64,000 nucleotides of DNA from Niastella sp966212235. GTDB lineage: Bacteria; Bacteroidota; Bacteroidia; Chitinophagales; Chitinophagaceae. Position 1 is the first letter of the stretch, and each line of letters opens with the position of its first letter. A program made the position numbers and the translations under genes. Under the pieces are notes generated by a model, which did no database searches, had not been told where the DNA came from, and saw nothing but the letters and a program-made list of their open reading frames with translations. The stretch covers positions 248,001 to 312,000 of the forward strand of contig CBIHPP010000002.1 of the NCBI GenBank assembly GCA_966212235.1. Reading direction: 5' to 3'. Positions 17,959-27,638 of the stretch are shown piece by piece.

Positions 17959-18780
17959 GTGAAAAAACTGCTATTGCCATTGTACTTTATCCCTTGCCTG
18001 GCTCTTGGCCAGTCAATTCGTTACTCGCCGGGTACATTATACACCGGCGTGGGCGCTTACAGCCATCATTTTACCCAATCGTTTTCCTTTCTGGCCAATC
18101 AGGCTGTCCTGGGCGGTGTTTCCAGAGCTAGCGCCGGTGTATATGCCGAACAAAAATATGGGTTGAAAGAACTCTCCATGTACATGGCTACAGCGGCCAT
18201 ACCCGTAAAACGGGGTGGGATCGGTATTGCTTTGCAATATGCAGGGTTTAGCGATTTTAACGAAAGCCAGGTGGGTATTGCTTATGGTAAAAACCTGGGC
18301 CGGGTTAACCTGGGCATACAGTTCAATTATAATATGATGCGTATAGCCGGTTATGGCAATGATGCGGCGGTGGGGTTTGAAATAGGCAGCCAGTGGCAGA
18401 TAAGCCCGGCTTTAGTGACCGGTATTCATATAGTTAACCCGGTGGGTGGCCATTTTCGCAATCATCCTGATGAAAAACTGGCGGCCGTTTACCAGTTTGG
18501 TGCAGGCTACGAAGTGTCGAAGCAATTATTGCTGAGTGCAGAAATTACAAAAGAAGAAAACCGGCCTGTAAATGTGCAGGCCGGGTTACAATATATCATT
18601 GTGCCGGACCGGTTTTTTGTACGAACTGGTCTTACTACGGCTACTTCATCCCCATATGTAGGCGTGGGCTGGCAATGGAAAAATTGCCGGGCCGATGTAC
18701 ATGTACGCTACCATCCTCAACTGGGCCTTACACCGGGCTTGTTGTTATTATTTTATGGAAAACAAAAAGCAGAACCGTGA
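17959..18780 (+). CDS. outer-membrane beta-barrel-like protein
   Basis: About 273 residues from a GTG at 17959 (VKKLLLPLYFIPCLALGQ signal peptide); a TTG at 17944 would add five residues. The mature part alternates short hydrophobic strands with many Gly/Tyr (SHHFTQSFSFLANQAVLGGV, GGIGIALQYAG, GRVNLGIQFNYN, YVGVGWQWKNC), as in PorV/PorQ/FadL-like barrels; an exact family was not identified. Its stop overlaps the GTG start of the next gene (GTGA, 18777-18780), so the two are probably translationally coupled and may act together at the outer membrane. Confidence 0.75.
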   Translation: MKKLLLPLYFIPCLALGQSIRYSPGTLYTGVGAYSHHFTQSFSFLANQAVLGGVSRASAGVYAEQKYGLKELSMYMATAAIPVKRGGIGIALQYAGFSDFNESQVGIAYGKNLGRVNLGIQFNYNMMRIAGYGNDAAVGFEIGSQWQISPALVTGIHIVNPVGGHFRNHPDEKLAAVYQFGAGYEVSKQLLLSAEITKEENRPVNVQAGLQYIIVPDRFFVRTGLTTATSSPYVGVGWQWKNCRADVHVRYHPQLGLTPGLLLLFYGKQKAEP

Positions 18781-20852
18781 AATGGCCTTTTGCCATATGG
18801 TTGACCCTGCAGTGGATGACTGTTGCAGCACAGGAAAGGCAAACAGTACCGGTTAATGAATGGCAGCTCGAGAGCCAGGCCGAACGGCAGGAGGGGGTTC
18901 CCGAAGATGACACGCAATGGCAGCAACTGGAATACTGGCAAAAGCATCCGTTGAACCTGAATGAAGCAACAGAAAATGAGCTGAAAGCATTACGGTTATT
19001 AAACGATCTGCAGATCAGTAATTTTTTGTTGTATCGTAAAGTGCTGGGGCCATTATTACACATGAACGAAGTACAGGCTATACCGGCCTGGGATATACCT
19101 ACCATTAAGCAGTTACTGCCATTTGTTACGGTGAACAATCAACAAAATATCGTGGAGAGTTTGGGCGAACGATTCAAACAGGGAGAGCAAACCATGTTAT
19201 GGCGTTTTGCCCGAACGGTAAGCAATTCCAGCGATTACAATAAAACGACTAATACCTACCTGGGTAGCTCAACTGCTATTTTATTCCGCTATAAATATAA
19301 TTACAGGAACCTGTTACAATATGGACTAACCGGAGATAAAGATGCGGGTGAACAGTTTTTTAAAGGCAGCCAGCAAGGCGGGTTCGATTTTTATTCTTTC
19401 CATTTCTTTGCCCGCAAGCTGGGCATCATACAATCCCTGGCTATAGGTGATTTTACAGTTGGTTTTGGTCAGGGTCTGATACAATGGCAGGGAATGGCAT
19501 TTAAAAAAAGCACTGAAGTGATAAATATAAAACGGCAGGGAGCAGTGCTACGACCTTATAATTCGGCCGGTGAATATAATTTTCACCGTGGCGTTGGTAT
19601 TACGTTGCAAAAGAAAAATATTCAGTGTACGTTTTTTGGTTCGTTCAGGAAATTAAATGCGAACCTGGTAACCGACTCTTTTTTAACCGGGCAGGAATAT
19701 ATTTCTTCTTTAATAACTACCGGGTATCACAGAAGTTTGTCGGAACTCAATGACCGTTATAATGTGCAATGCGTTACAACCGGCGGCGCCCTGAAAATTG
19801 CCAACAGCAGGGCGCATATTGGCGTAAACGCGGTACAATACAGTTTTTCGAAACCGTTACAGCCGGCCGGCGAAACCTATGACAGGTTTGCCATCAGTGG
19901 CCGCCACTGGAGTAATTATAGTTTCGATTACAGTTTTACGTTTCGCAACATGCATGTATACGGTGAGGCGGCTGTTGACAGGCTATTTAACAAAGCGATG
20001 ATACATGGCTTGTTGGCAAGTCTAGATCCCAAAGTAGATTTGGCTATCGTATACCGGAGCATCAGCCCCCAATATCAATCCCTGTTCAGCAATGCATTTA
20101 CAGAAAACAGTCTGCCGGTAAATGAAAGCGGGTGTTATACCGGGTTATCCTTAAGGCCGGTATTTGGGTGGAAACTGGATGTATATACAGATATTTTCAG
20201 GTTTCCCTGGTTAAAGTACCAGGTCAACGCTCCCTCAAGCGGACATGAGTACCTGGTGCAGGTTAGTGTAACGCCCAACAAATATGTGGAGATATATACC
20301 CGGTTCAGGCATGAAACAAAATCGGTGAACGTGGCCGATTCGGGCAGGGCAATTCAGCCACTTGCACCGGTAACCAGGTTAAACTGGCGTACCCAAATCA
20401 ATTACCGGCTGAACCGGACCATTGAATTACGCAGTCGCGTTGAAACCTTGTGGTATGCCAGTAATTTACAACAACAAAAAGAAACCGGGTTTTTGTTTTA
20501 CACCGATGTGCATGTGAAACCTGCTTTCAAACCGTTTTTCTTCAATGCCCGCATACAATACATTGAAACGGATGGATACAACAGCCGTATCTATGCCTTC
20601 GAAAACACCGTATTATATAATTATTCTATTCCGCCTTTATTTAATAAAGCAGTGAGATATATTATAAATGTTAATTACCGGTTAATGCACCGGTTTAACA
20701 AGCAGCGACCTCAAAAATTTAATTGCCTTTTCTCCTTATCGTATGCACAAGCCGTTTATCCGTCGGAAATGGCTGTTGAAGCAACGAAAAGCGCCGTTGA
20801 AGCGTACAATAGAGCAGATATAAAACTGCAGGTTGTATTTACCAGGCGTTGA
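18777..20852 (+). CDS. helix-hairpin-helix outer-membrane barrel protein
   Basis: A 691-residue protein from the GTG at 18777, which starts a good signal peptide (KWPFAIWLTLQWMTVAAQ) and overlaps the previous stop by 4 bp; the longer frame from 18675 would bury the signal sequence. Residues about 50-125 form a ComEA-like helix-hairpin-helix region (PLNLNEATENELKALRLLN...LGPLLHMNEVQAIPAWD). The remaining roughly 550 residues are beta-rich with Tyr/Gly/Asn strands (HFFARKLGIIQSLAIGDFTVGFGQGL), like a porin-sized barrel. The function is unknown; a periplasmic DNA- or partner-binding module on an outer-membrane barrel is possible. Confidence 0.8.
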   Translation: MKWPFAIWLTLQWMTVAAQERQTVPVNEWQLESQAERQEGVPEDDTQWQQLEYWQKHPLNLNEATENELKALRLLNDLQISNFLLYRKVLGPLLHMNEVQAIPAWDIPTIKQLLPFVTVNNQQNIVESLGERFKQGEQTMLWRFARTVSNSSDYNKTTNTYLGSSTAILFRYKYNYRNLLQYGLTGDKDAGEQFFKGSQQGGFDFYSFHFFARKLGIIQSLAIGDFTVGFGQGLIQWQGMAFKKSTEVINIKRQGAVLRPYNSAGEYNFHRGVGITLQKKNIQCTFFGSFRKLNANLVTDSFLTGQEYISSLITTGYHRSLSELNDRYNVQCVTTGGALKIANSRAHIGVNAVQYSFSKPLQPAGETYDRFAISGRHWSNYSFDYSFTFRNMHVYGEAAVDRLFNKAMIHGLLASLDPKVDLAIVYRSISPQYQSLFSNAFTENSLPVNESGCYTGLSLRPVFGWKLDVYTDIFRFPWLKYQVNAPSSGHEYLVQVSVTPNKYVEIYTRFRHETKSVNVADSGRAIQPLAPVTRLNWRTQINYRLNRTIELRSRVETLWYASNLQQQKETGFLFYTDVHVKPAFKPFFFNARIQYIETDGYNSRIYAFENTVLYNYSIPPLFNKAVRYIINVNYRLMHRFNKQRPQKFNCLFSLSYAQAVYPSEMAVEATKSAVEAYNRADIKLQVVFTRR

Positions 20853-21295
20853 TCATTTTTTCTGCACGATTGCCAGGTTAATTGTTAAGCGAATTAAAAT
20901 TAAATTAAAACCAGATCGCATATTCGGTTATGCATCATACTTTAATTTATGCATATATAATTTTGCCGTTCGTGTAATTGAAGAGTAATTAAATTGTCAT
21001 GATCGCAGAATAATTTATTCACATATTTAACATAAGGACTAACGGTTTACACATTGGAATGCAGGTGAGCGGCCGCTTGTAAATCAATACTGGCGTGTAG
21101 TAGAGTGATATCACCGTAGGGATAAAGTTTTCATGACGTGAAAAAAATTGTGTGGCCTATCCTTGCAGCATTTGTAAATTTCGTTTTGTCTACCGGTTAG
21201 TAAAAAAGTTGATTATTATTATTCTTTTAACTTTTTTTGCTAACCAATTAAATTGGTTTTCGGGGATTCATTCATTTTTAAAAATTTCACGTCTC
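20853..21295. other. leader region of first SusC operon
   Basis: 443 bp, A+T-rich, with no gene. A frame open from 21152 joins SusC in phase but reads into a stretch with no protein character ahead of the true signal peptide. It contains the shared leader boxes at 21186 and 21225. Confidence 0.6.
21186..21238 (+). promoter_or_regulatory. shared leader boxes before SusC gene 1
   Basis: TTGTCTACCG at 21186-21195 and TTTTAACTTTTTTT from 21225, 39 bp apart start to start. The same two boxes stand 40 bp apart before the second SusC gene (27519, 27559), which suggests a common promoter or regulatory leader. Confidence 0.5.
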
Positions 21296-24200
21296 ATGAG
21301 AAAAATTCTATCACTACTGATAGCGTTCATGCTATCGGTTGTGGCCTTTGCACAAAATCGCCAAATCTCGGGTCGAATTACAGATGAAAAAGGCGACCCT
21401 GTTCCCTTCGCCACTATCAAAATCAAAAAAACAAAGATTGGTACCTCGGCAGATGAAGCCGGAAATTTTAAATTATCCGTGCCTGAAAACGCTATACTGG
21501 AGTTCAGTGCTGCGGGTGTGGAGACCCGCGAAGTAAGTACGGCTGGTGCTGGTGATGTAATTAATGTTACCCTTACCCGTATCACCAACGAATTATCAAC
21601 CGTTATTGTGACCACTTCACTGGGTATTAAAAGACAGGCTAAAGAATTGGGATATGCAGCCACTTCAGTAACAAGTAAGACGCTTAACCAGGCAAAATCG
21701 GTGAATGTGCAACAGGCACTGAATGGTAAAGTATCGGGTGTATCGGTAACCTCTGTTAATAGCGGGGTGTTTGAGCAAGCCAAGATCAACATCCGCGGTA
21801 TTCGTTCATTGACCGGTAATAACAATCCGATGCTGGTAGTAGATGGCGCTCCTACACCGCTTGGTTTTTTAAGCTCTATACCACCCGATGATATCCAGGA
21901 TTTAACTGTATTAAAAAGTGCGGCTTCTGCCCAGTTGTATGGTCCTGATGCCGTTAACGGGGTAATACTTGTTACTACCAAAAAAGGAGCAGGGAAAAAA
22001 CTGAGCGTAACATTTAGTTCTGCTTTACAGGCAGCCCGTGTAGCTTATTTCCCAAAAATGCAACGAGCTTTTGGACAGGGTGCTGGTGAAACAATTGACG
22101 ACTATGGCAATTATCAGTATGTGCCCTACGAAAATCAGCAATTTGGGCCAAAATTTGATGGCACCACCAAGGATATTGGTGTTGTACTGGAAGACGGAAC
22201 TGTTCAATCTGGCCCTTATAACGATGGACATTATAAAGACAAGGTAAAATTCTGGAACACGGGTTTAACCTGGCAGAATACCATTTCGGTTTCCGGTGAG
22301 GATTTTTATGCCAGTATACAGGATGCCAAGATCAAGGGGCTGATGCCGAATGATGAAAATCGCAGAACAAGTTTCCGTTTCAATTCAGGAAAATCTTATG
22401 GCCGCCTTTCAGTGAACTACGGGTTGAACTATATTTTGCAGAACTATGATGTCGTTAATGAAACAGGGCTGGCTAACCTTTTTCCGGCTTATAACGGCAG
22501 TATCTTCTTCCTGGTAATGCAAACCGCCAGCAACATTCCTTTACTGGATTATAAAGACTGGCAGAATAACAAGTTTGCACAGTTCTCAAATTACTACAAT
22601 GAGTACGCCGTTAATCCATATTGGGTTATTGGTAATATTCGCCAGAAAGGACGGGAAGACGACCTGATTGGTAATCTGGATGTGAATTTTAAAATTACCG
22701 ATTGGCTGAAAGCAACAGCAAAACTGAGCACCAACCTGGGTTTTAATAACTATAAAAATACAACAGCTCCTGTAACAGTTACCAAATGGGCTGATGAAAA
22801 CCGCAACCCTACCCAATTCTCTAATCGCCCCGGTAGTGTATTCGATATGCAATCTTATTCATCAAGAATAAATCTTGATTATTTCTTAAGCGGCGACAAA
22901 GACATTAACAAGGATTTCAAGGTACGTTACCTGGCCGGTGGTATGTTGCGCCAGAACAGGGCAAAGAATGTGGCTGTAGGTGGTAATAACCTGGTAATAC
23001 CTTATTTATATAATGCGGCCATTCGTAGTGGTGATGCATTTGTCCCTAAATATACCGGAAGTTCAACTATAGTTAATAACGGAAACAACTATACAGTTGA
23101 CTCAAGATTATTATCTGCATATGGAACATTTAGCGTAAGCTATAAAGGCTGGGCGAATGTCGAGTTTTCAGGAAGAAATGACTGGGATAGCCGTTTGAGG
23201 AGTGAAAACCGGTCCTTCTTTTATCCTGGGGTAAATGCGGCCGTGGTACTTTCAGAAGCCATCCCTGCTATTGAAAAAAGCGGAATTATATCTTATGCAA
23301 AAGTAAGAGGTGCGTTGTCAAAATCGGGTAACGTAAACCTGGGTGTTTATTCGCTGGATGCTACCTATTCACAAACAGGCGGTTTCCCTTTTGGTACCGT
23401 GTCAGGCTTTACGGCTGAAGACATATTCCCTAGCACTAATCTGAAACCTGAGTTTGTTAAAACAACTGAAGTAGGTTTGGAATTAGGGTTCTTACGCAAC
23501 CGGATCAATTTGGAAGCGAGCTATTTCGATCAGAAGAATACCAATCAGGTTCTGTTAGTTACTCAATCTTCGGCTACAGGATATCCTTTTCAACGGGCCA
23601 ATGCAGCTGATTTCACAAATAGAGGGGTAGAATTGGATCTAAACCTTACACCATTGGTTAAAATAGGCCAGGGGCGCATTGAATTCAGAATGAACGCCAC
23701 TTATAACGATAATAAAGTAACACGCACATTGAATGATGCACCGGTGGTAATTGGTGGTAACTCTGGTTTCACTCAAAATTCGGCCAGCTCACCTACCGCC
23801 AATAATATTGCCGTAGTAGGTAAACCTGCGTTTGGGTTTCAGTTAACCGATTATGAAAGAGATCCCGAAACCGGTAAAGTGATTGTTGATTCCAAAACCG
23901 GTAACCCTACACAAGCCGGTGAAATGGTGATAAAAGGAAGATCATTACCGTTGTGGGTATTGGGTTTCACTCCTTCTTATACAATAGGCGGTTTTACTGC
24001 AAGCATGACCTGGGATTATAAAGGCGGCCATAATTTTTATGCCGGTATGGGATCCGACATGGACTTTGCCGGTATTTCTGCCCGCAGTGCCGAGTATGGC
24101 CGTCAGCGCTTTGTATTCCCTAATTCAGTAGTTAAGGATGCCAGTGGTAAGTATGTAAATAATACCAATATTCAGGTACAGGATGGCAACTATGGTTTCT

Positions 24201-24505
24201 GGACGGGTGCTTCTACCAATGCCCAGATTGGAACGAATTATTTCGCCAGTGCTGCTGCATGGCGGTTGAGAGAGTTGAACATTTCTTACAACCTGCCGCT
24301 TAAATGGATCGGTGGCGGTAAGATCATTCAACGCTTAACTGTAAGCGCTATCGGAAAGAACCTTTTGCTTTTTGTTCCAAAATCAAATCAGTGGGGTGAT
24401 CCTGAGTTTAACTACACTGCCGACAACAATACGTCTGGTATCAGTAGTTCATTCCAGTCTCCTGCTTCCCGGTTATTTGGCGGAGCCATCACTGTACAAT
24501 TCTAA
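21296..24505 (+). CDS. SusC/RagA TonB-linked outer-membrane transporter 1
   Basis: A 1069-residue TonB-dependent importer from the ATG at 21296, where a signal peptide begins (MRKILSLLIAFMLSVVAFAQ). In order: carboxypeptidase-regulatory-like domain (about 22-100, ISGRITDEKGDPVPFATI), TonB-box region (STVIVTTSLGIKR), plug (about 115-230, IRGIRSLTGNNNPMLVVDGA, GVILVTTKKGAG) and a 22-strand barrel ending FGGAITVQF. It works with the SusD lipoprotein encoded 21 bp downstream to import glycans or peptides; no hydrolase is linked. Its signal peptide and leader are close to those of transporter 2, suggesting a shared origin. Confidence 0.96.
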   Translation: MRKILSLLIAFMLSVVAFAQNRQISGRITDEKGDPVPFATIKIKKTKIGTSADEAGNFKLSVPENAILEFSAAGVETREVSTAGAGDVINVTLTRITNELSTVIVTTSLGIKRQAKELGYAATSVTSKTLNQAKSVNVQQALNGKVSGVSVTSVNSGVFEQAKINIRGIRSLTGNNNPMLVVDGAPTPLGFLSSIPPDDIQDLTVLKSAASAQLYGPDAVNGVILVTTKKGAGKKLSVTFSSALQAARVAYFPKMQRAFGQGAGETIDDYGNYQYVPYENQQFGPKFDGTTKDIGVVLEDGTVQSGPYNDGHYKDKVKFWNTGLTWQNTISVSGEDFYASIQDAKIKGLMPNDENRRTSFRFNSGKSYGRLSVNYGLNYILQNYDVVNETGLANLFPAYNGSIFFLVMQTASNIPLLDYKDWQNNKFAQFSNYYNEYAVNPYWVIGNIRQKGREDDLIGNLDVNFKITDWLKATAKLSTNLGFNNYKNTTAPVTVTKWADENRNPTQFSNRPGSVFDMQSYSSRINLDYFLSGDKDINKDFKVRYLAGGMLRQNRAKNVAVGGNNLVIPYLYNAAIRSGDAFVPKYTGSSTIVNNGNNYTVDSRLLSAYGTFSVSYKGWANVEFSGRNDWDSRLRSENRSFFYPGVNAAVVLSEAIPAIEKSGIISYAKVRGALSKSGNVNLGVYSLDATYSQTGGFPFGTVSGFTAEDIFPSTNLKPEFVKTTEVGLELGFLRNRINLEASYFDQKNTNQVLLVTQSSATGYPFQRANAADFTNRGVELDLNLTPLVKIGQGRIEFRMNATYNDNKVTRTLNDAPVVIGGNSGFTQNSASSPTANNIAVVGKPAFGFQLTDYERDPETGKVIVDSKTGNPTQAGEMVIKGRSLPLWVLGFTPSYTIGGFTASMTWDYKGGHNFYAGMGSDMDFAGISARSAEYGRQRFVFPNSVVKDASGKYVNNTNIQVQDGNYGFWTGASTNAQIGTNYFASAAAWRLRELNISYNLPLKWIGGGKIIQRLTVSAIGKNLLLFVPKSNQWGDPEFNYTADNNTSGISSSFQSPASRLFGGAITVQF

Positions 24506-24526
24506 TCAATATTAAATGCATACCAG

Positions 24527-26020
24527 ATGAAATTTGTGAATATAAATAAATCGATCATTTTTGCAGGGTTACTGGTGATCATTGCCGGTACCAGTTGTAA
24601 AAAAAGTTATTTGGATATTAATGAAGACCCCAACCGGGCAACTGATAAGAACATCAGGGCCGAACTGCTTTTTCCGCAGGCTGCGCATGGAGTAGGGGCC
24701 AGGCTGGCGTCGGGTAACTTCCGCTTCCTGAACTCCTGGCTGGGGTATTTTGCTCAAGCCGGCGATTATTCCATTCTACAGGATGAAACTTCTTATAGCA
24801 TCGATTTTACATTTGGCGATCCCTTGTGGCAGAACCATTATGATGCGCTGTTCGACCTGAATCTTACTAAAGTAAAAGCATTGGTAGTACAGGATTCTGT
24901 GCTGGCCGGCTGTTCAATGGTATTATCTGCACGTCTTTTTCAGGACCTGGTAGATATATATGGAAACGTCCCATATACACAGGCATTCCAAACATTGACC
25001 TACCAGCAGCCTGCATACGATAAAGGACAGGATGTATACAATGCGCTGCAAAAAAGCCTTGATACGGCAATTATTTACTTACAAACTCACCCAACTGAAA
25101 ATTTTGATGCGGTAGATATTGTGAATGGCGGTGATACTGATCTGTGGATAAAGTTTGCCAATACACTGAAATTGCGGTTGCTGATCCATCAGTCGCAGAT
25201 GGCGGGCTTTAATCCTGCAGCTGAAATCGCCAAAATAATCAACAATGGTGGTGTATTACATGCCGGAGAGGATATTAACGTAAATCCAGGTTATGTAAAT
25301 GAAAATAACAAACAGTCTCCATTCTATGCCAATTACGGTAATACGCCAACCGGCAGCGATGCAAACCCCAGCACCCGGGCCAATGAGTATTTATTAAATA
25401 TCCTCGGCTCTTATGATGATGCCCGCATCGAGCGGTTCTACTCACCCGTTGGTACTTCATTTGTTGGCGATGTGTATGGAAAGGTAGAAGGAAATCCTAC
25501 CGGCGCCAGCAGTTCAAGAATAGGACCCGGTTTGGCCGGTAGCGCCAAACAGGATGCCTGGATATTCCCTGCTTTTGAAAGCATGTTCCTGGAAGCAGAA
25601 GCCATTGCCCGTGGCTGGATGCCTGGCAATGCGCAAACTGCCTATGAAGCGGCGGTAACAGAGAACTTTGTTTGGCTGGGTGTTGAAGATGCTGCAGACT
25701 GGGCCAACGAATACCTCACTACTGCGGATATTGCTATGTGGTCAAACGCCGGCGCCTCAGTAAATGACAGGGTGAAGTTCATTGCCTTCCAGAAATACAT
25801 TGCATTAGGTGGTATTGATCCCACTGAAGCATGGACCGATTTAAGAAGACTGAACATGATGCCAGATGATGGATACATTTCTGCTAATCCATCAAAGATC
25901 TCCAATACATTACCTGTTCGGTTGTTGTATCCCCAAAGTGAATATACAGCCAATGGCGATAACGTAAGGACGCAGGGAACTATAAACCAGTTTACTTCAA
26001 AAATATTCTGGCAACCATAA
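24527..26020 (+). CDS. SusD/RagB-like surface lipoprotein 1
   Basis: A 497-residue substrate-binding lipoprotein that caps the SusC barrel. The signal sequence ends in a lipobox (IAGTSC, followed by KKSYLDINEDPN), and the SusD-like_2 type start YLDINEDPNRATD is typical. TPR helices fill the middle (GDTDLWIKFANTLKLRLLIHQS), and the C-terminal EAWTDLRRLNMM and PVRLLYPQSEY segments match the family. It is co-transcribed with SusC 1 (21-bp gap) and the DUF1735-like lipoprotein (25-bp gap). Confidence 0.95.
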   Translation: MKFVNINKSIIFAGLLVIIAGTSCKKSYLDINEDPNRATDKNIRAELLFPQAAHGVGARLASGNFRFLNSWLGYFAQAGDYSILQDETSYSIDFTFGDPLWQNHYDALFDLNLTKVKALVVQDSVLAGCSMVLSARLFQDLVDIYGNVPYTQAFQTLTYQQPAYDKGQDVYNALQKSLDTAIIYLQTHPTENFDAVDIVNGGDTDLWIKFANTLKLRLLIHQSQMAGFNPAAEIAKIINNGGVLHAGEDINVNPGYVNENNKQSPFYANYGNTPTGSDANPSTRANEYLLNILGSYDDARIERFYSPVGTSFVGDVYGKVEGNPTGASSSRIGPGLAGSAKQDAWIFPAFESMFLEAEAIARGWMPGNAQTAYEAAVTENFVWLGVEDAADWANEYLTTADIAMWSNAGASVNDRVKFIAFQKYIALGGIDPTEAWTDLRRLNMMPDDGYISANPSKISNTLPVRLLYPQSEYTANGDNVRTQGTINQFTSKIFWQP

Positions 26021-26045
26021 TCTGAAAAAAGAAAATACGAGCAAG

Positions 26046-26969
26046 ATGAAACTAAATATAAGAAACTCCATTTTAGTTATGTCCCTCCTTTCTTTGGGCA
26101 TAACCGGCTGTTTGAAGGACAACCTGTATGATGATAATGAGATACAATCAACCCGCCCTACCAACGGGCAACCCAAGGTAATTGAGTTGAAAGTGGCGGC
26201 CAATAACCTTACCCACTTTGCAACACTGGCTTTTCCCAACGGCAGTAAAGATACTGTTGTTAATCTGGTGCCGGTTACATTAGCCACTGCTGACGGAGCT
26301 CCCGAAGATATCAATATAACAATCGGGTTAAAACCTTCACTGGTTGATGATTATAATGCCGATCCCATCAATGGCGGCGCTTCTTATGATGTGCCTACCG
26401 CTTCTATGTTCACTTTAGTAAACAATGGTGTGGTTACCATTGCAAAGGGATCAAATGTTGGATACCTGCAGATTAAAATGGTGCCTTCTAATTTTATCGG
26501 TCACGATTGGGCGCTAGGCTTTGTTATCAATAGCATTGATAAATCTGCCTATACCATCAGCGGTAATCTTAATATTGCCGTAATTGCAGTGGCAACCAAA
26601 AACCAATATGATGGTTTATATAATGCAACCGGATTTTTTCAACATCCTACATCACCCCGCTCTTTTAATCTTACCGGACAAAAAGTTAAAACCTTTAATG
26701 CTAATACGATTACCAAAGCGTTGGGCGATCTGGGTGATAACACACCTATTAATATAACGGTTAATGCCGACAACACGGTTACCATAACTGCCGGTCCCGG
26801 CGCCAGTGGCTCCACCGCCCTGGTTGGGAATTATAACGATCTTACCCGGCCTCAGTATAATAATACCTACAACCCGGCTACCAAAACTTTCCTATTATCG
26901 TATGGCTATCCTATGCCCACGCCTACGCGTACGATCACGGAAAAACTGGTGTACACCGGTCCCAGATAA
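26046..26969 (+). CDS. DUF1735-type surface lipoprotein
   Basis: A 307-residue lipoprotein (lipobox GITGC) with an N-terminal DUF1735/BT_3987-like beta-sandwich (about 40-180; PKVIELKVAANNLTHFATLAF, 'GVVTIAKGSNVGYLQIKM') and a C-terminal beta-rich region. Such proteins often follow SusC/SusD and help capture substrate at the cell surface. It is the last gene of the first locus, with no enzyme present, and is followed by three hairpins. Confidence 0.8.
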   Translation: MKLNIRNSILVMSLLSLGITGCLKDNLYDDNEIQSTRPTNGQPKVIELKVAANNLTHFATLAFPNGSKDTVVNLVPVTLATADGAPEDINITIGLKPSLVDDYNADPINGGASYDVPTASMFTLVNNGVVTIAKGSNVGYLQIKMVPSNFIGHDWALGFVINSIDKSAYTISGNLNIAVIAVATKNQYDGLYNATGFFQHPTSPRSFNLTGQKVKTFNANTITKALGDLGDNTPINITVNADNTVTITAGPGASGSTALVGNYNDLTRPQYNNTYNPATKTFLLSYGYPMPTPTRTITEKLVYTGPR

Positions 26970-26992
26970 GCAGTTTTGAACTGACGTAAATA

Positions 26993-27028
26993 AAAAAAGG
27001 TTCCCCGATGCATTGGGGAACCTTTTTT
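26993..27028. terminator. bidirectional-looking terminator, hairpin 1 of 3
   Basis: Perfect 14-bp arms AAAAAAGGTTCCCC (26993-27006) and its complement (27015-27028) with an 8-nt loop. Confidence 0.9.
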
Positions 27029-27057
27029 ATGCGCCTTGAGAAGAGCGACACATTTTT

Positions 27058-27106
27058 AAAACGGAAGAGGCTGCCTCGATGTTGATGAGGCAGCCTCTTC
27101 CGTTTT
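27058..27106. terminator. 20-bp perfect hairpin, 2 of 3
   Basis: AAAACGGAAGAGGCTGCCTC (27058-27077) pairs exactly with 27087-27106; the loop is GATGTTGAT. It is unusually long for a terminator, with only four T at the 3' side on the plus strand. Confidence 0.85.
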
Positions 27107-27190
27107 GAAGATATTTAACGGGAAGCGGTTTCAGTTACTGGGGTTACCTGGAGATCTTTATCTTCCGGGGTTCGTTTATATCAAAATCTA

Positions 27191-27230
27191 AAACCATTCG
27201 TCCCGGCTCAGCCGGGACGAATGGTTTTTT
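27191..27230. terminator. terminator-like hairpin 3 of 3
   Basis: Perfect 17-bp arms AAACCATTCGTCCCGGC (27191-27207) and 27211-27227 with a 3-nt TCA loop and a T run. It shares the core CAGCCGGGACG with 5078 and 32304. Confidence 0.88.
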
Positions 27231-27518
27231 TGCGCAAAAATCCGGCATTCATGTCATATCAAGTGTTGTTCATTGAGCAGCCCTTTTTTTATTTTTGAAT
27301 GAAATAAATCGAATATTTTCAACCCTAATATTTAAAAAAACATATTTTCTTATGCAAATAAACAAATTGTATAAAAATATAATTAGTGTGAATTTTTAAT
27401 GTGTTACTTTCCATTCCTTAATTATTTACATCATTATTCTTGTTATAGCTATTGGTTTAGCAAGCTTTATTTCCACTTTATCACGATAAAAATAATTGCA
27501 GCTTTTTCCAAATAAGGC

Positions 27519-27574
27519 TTGTCTACCGTCTAATTGGTTTTAGCTTACCGTTCTCCTATTTTAACTTTTTTTTT
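27519..27574 (+). promoter_or_regulatory. shared leader boxes before SusC gene 2
   Basis: TTGTCTACCG at 27519-27528 and TTTTAACTTTTTTT from 27559, the same pair and nearly the same spacing as before SusC gene 1. Confidence 0.5.
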
Positions 27575-27638
27575 ATTGCGAATCAGGATTTTCGATATTT
27601 TTAGTTTTTAGAACGTAAATTTTAAACTTACAAGTCAC

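Larger units (their letters stand above)
27107..27638. other. intergenic region and leader of second SusC operon
   Basis: About 530 bp with no gene. It contains hairpin 3 (27191-27227), a very A+T-rich stretch (27280-27480) and the shared SusC leader boxes at 27519 and 27559. Confidence 0.6.

Noticed and set aside
18675..18776. Longer start for the helix-hairpin-helix barrel protein
   Set aside because: It would overlap the previous gene by over 100 bp and place the signal peptide internally; the GTG at 18777 explains both.
21152..21295. 48-codon in-frame extension upstream of SusC 1
   Set aside because: It precedes a complete signal peptide starting at 21296 and has no protein-like pattern; the region carries leader boxes shared with SusC 2.
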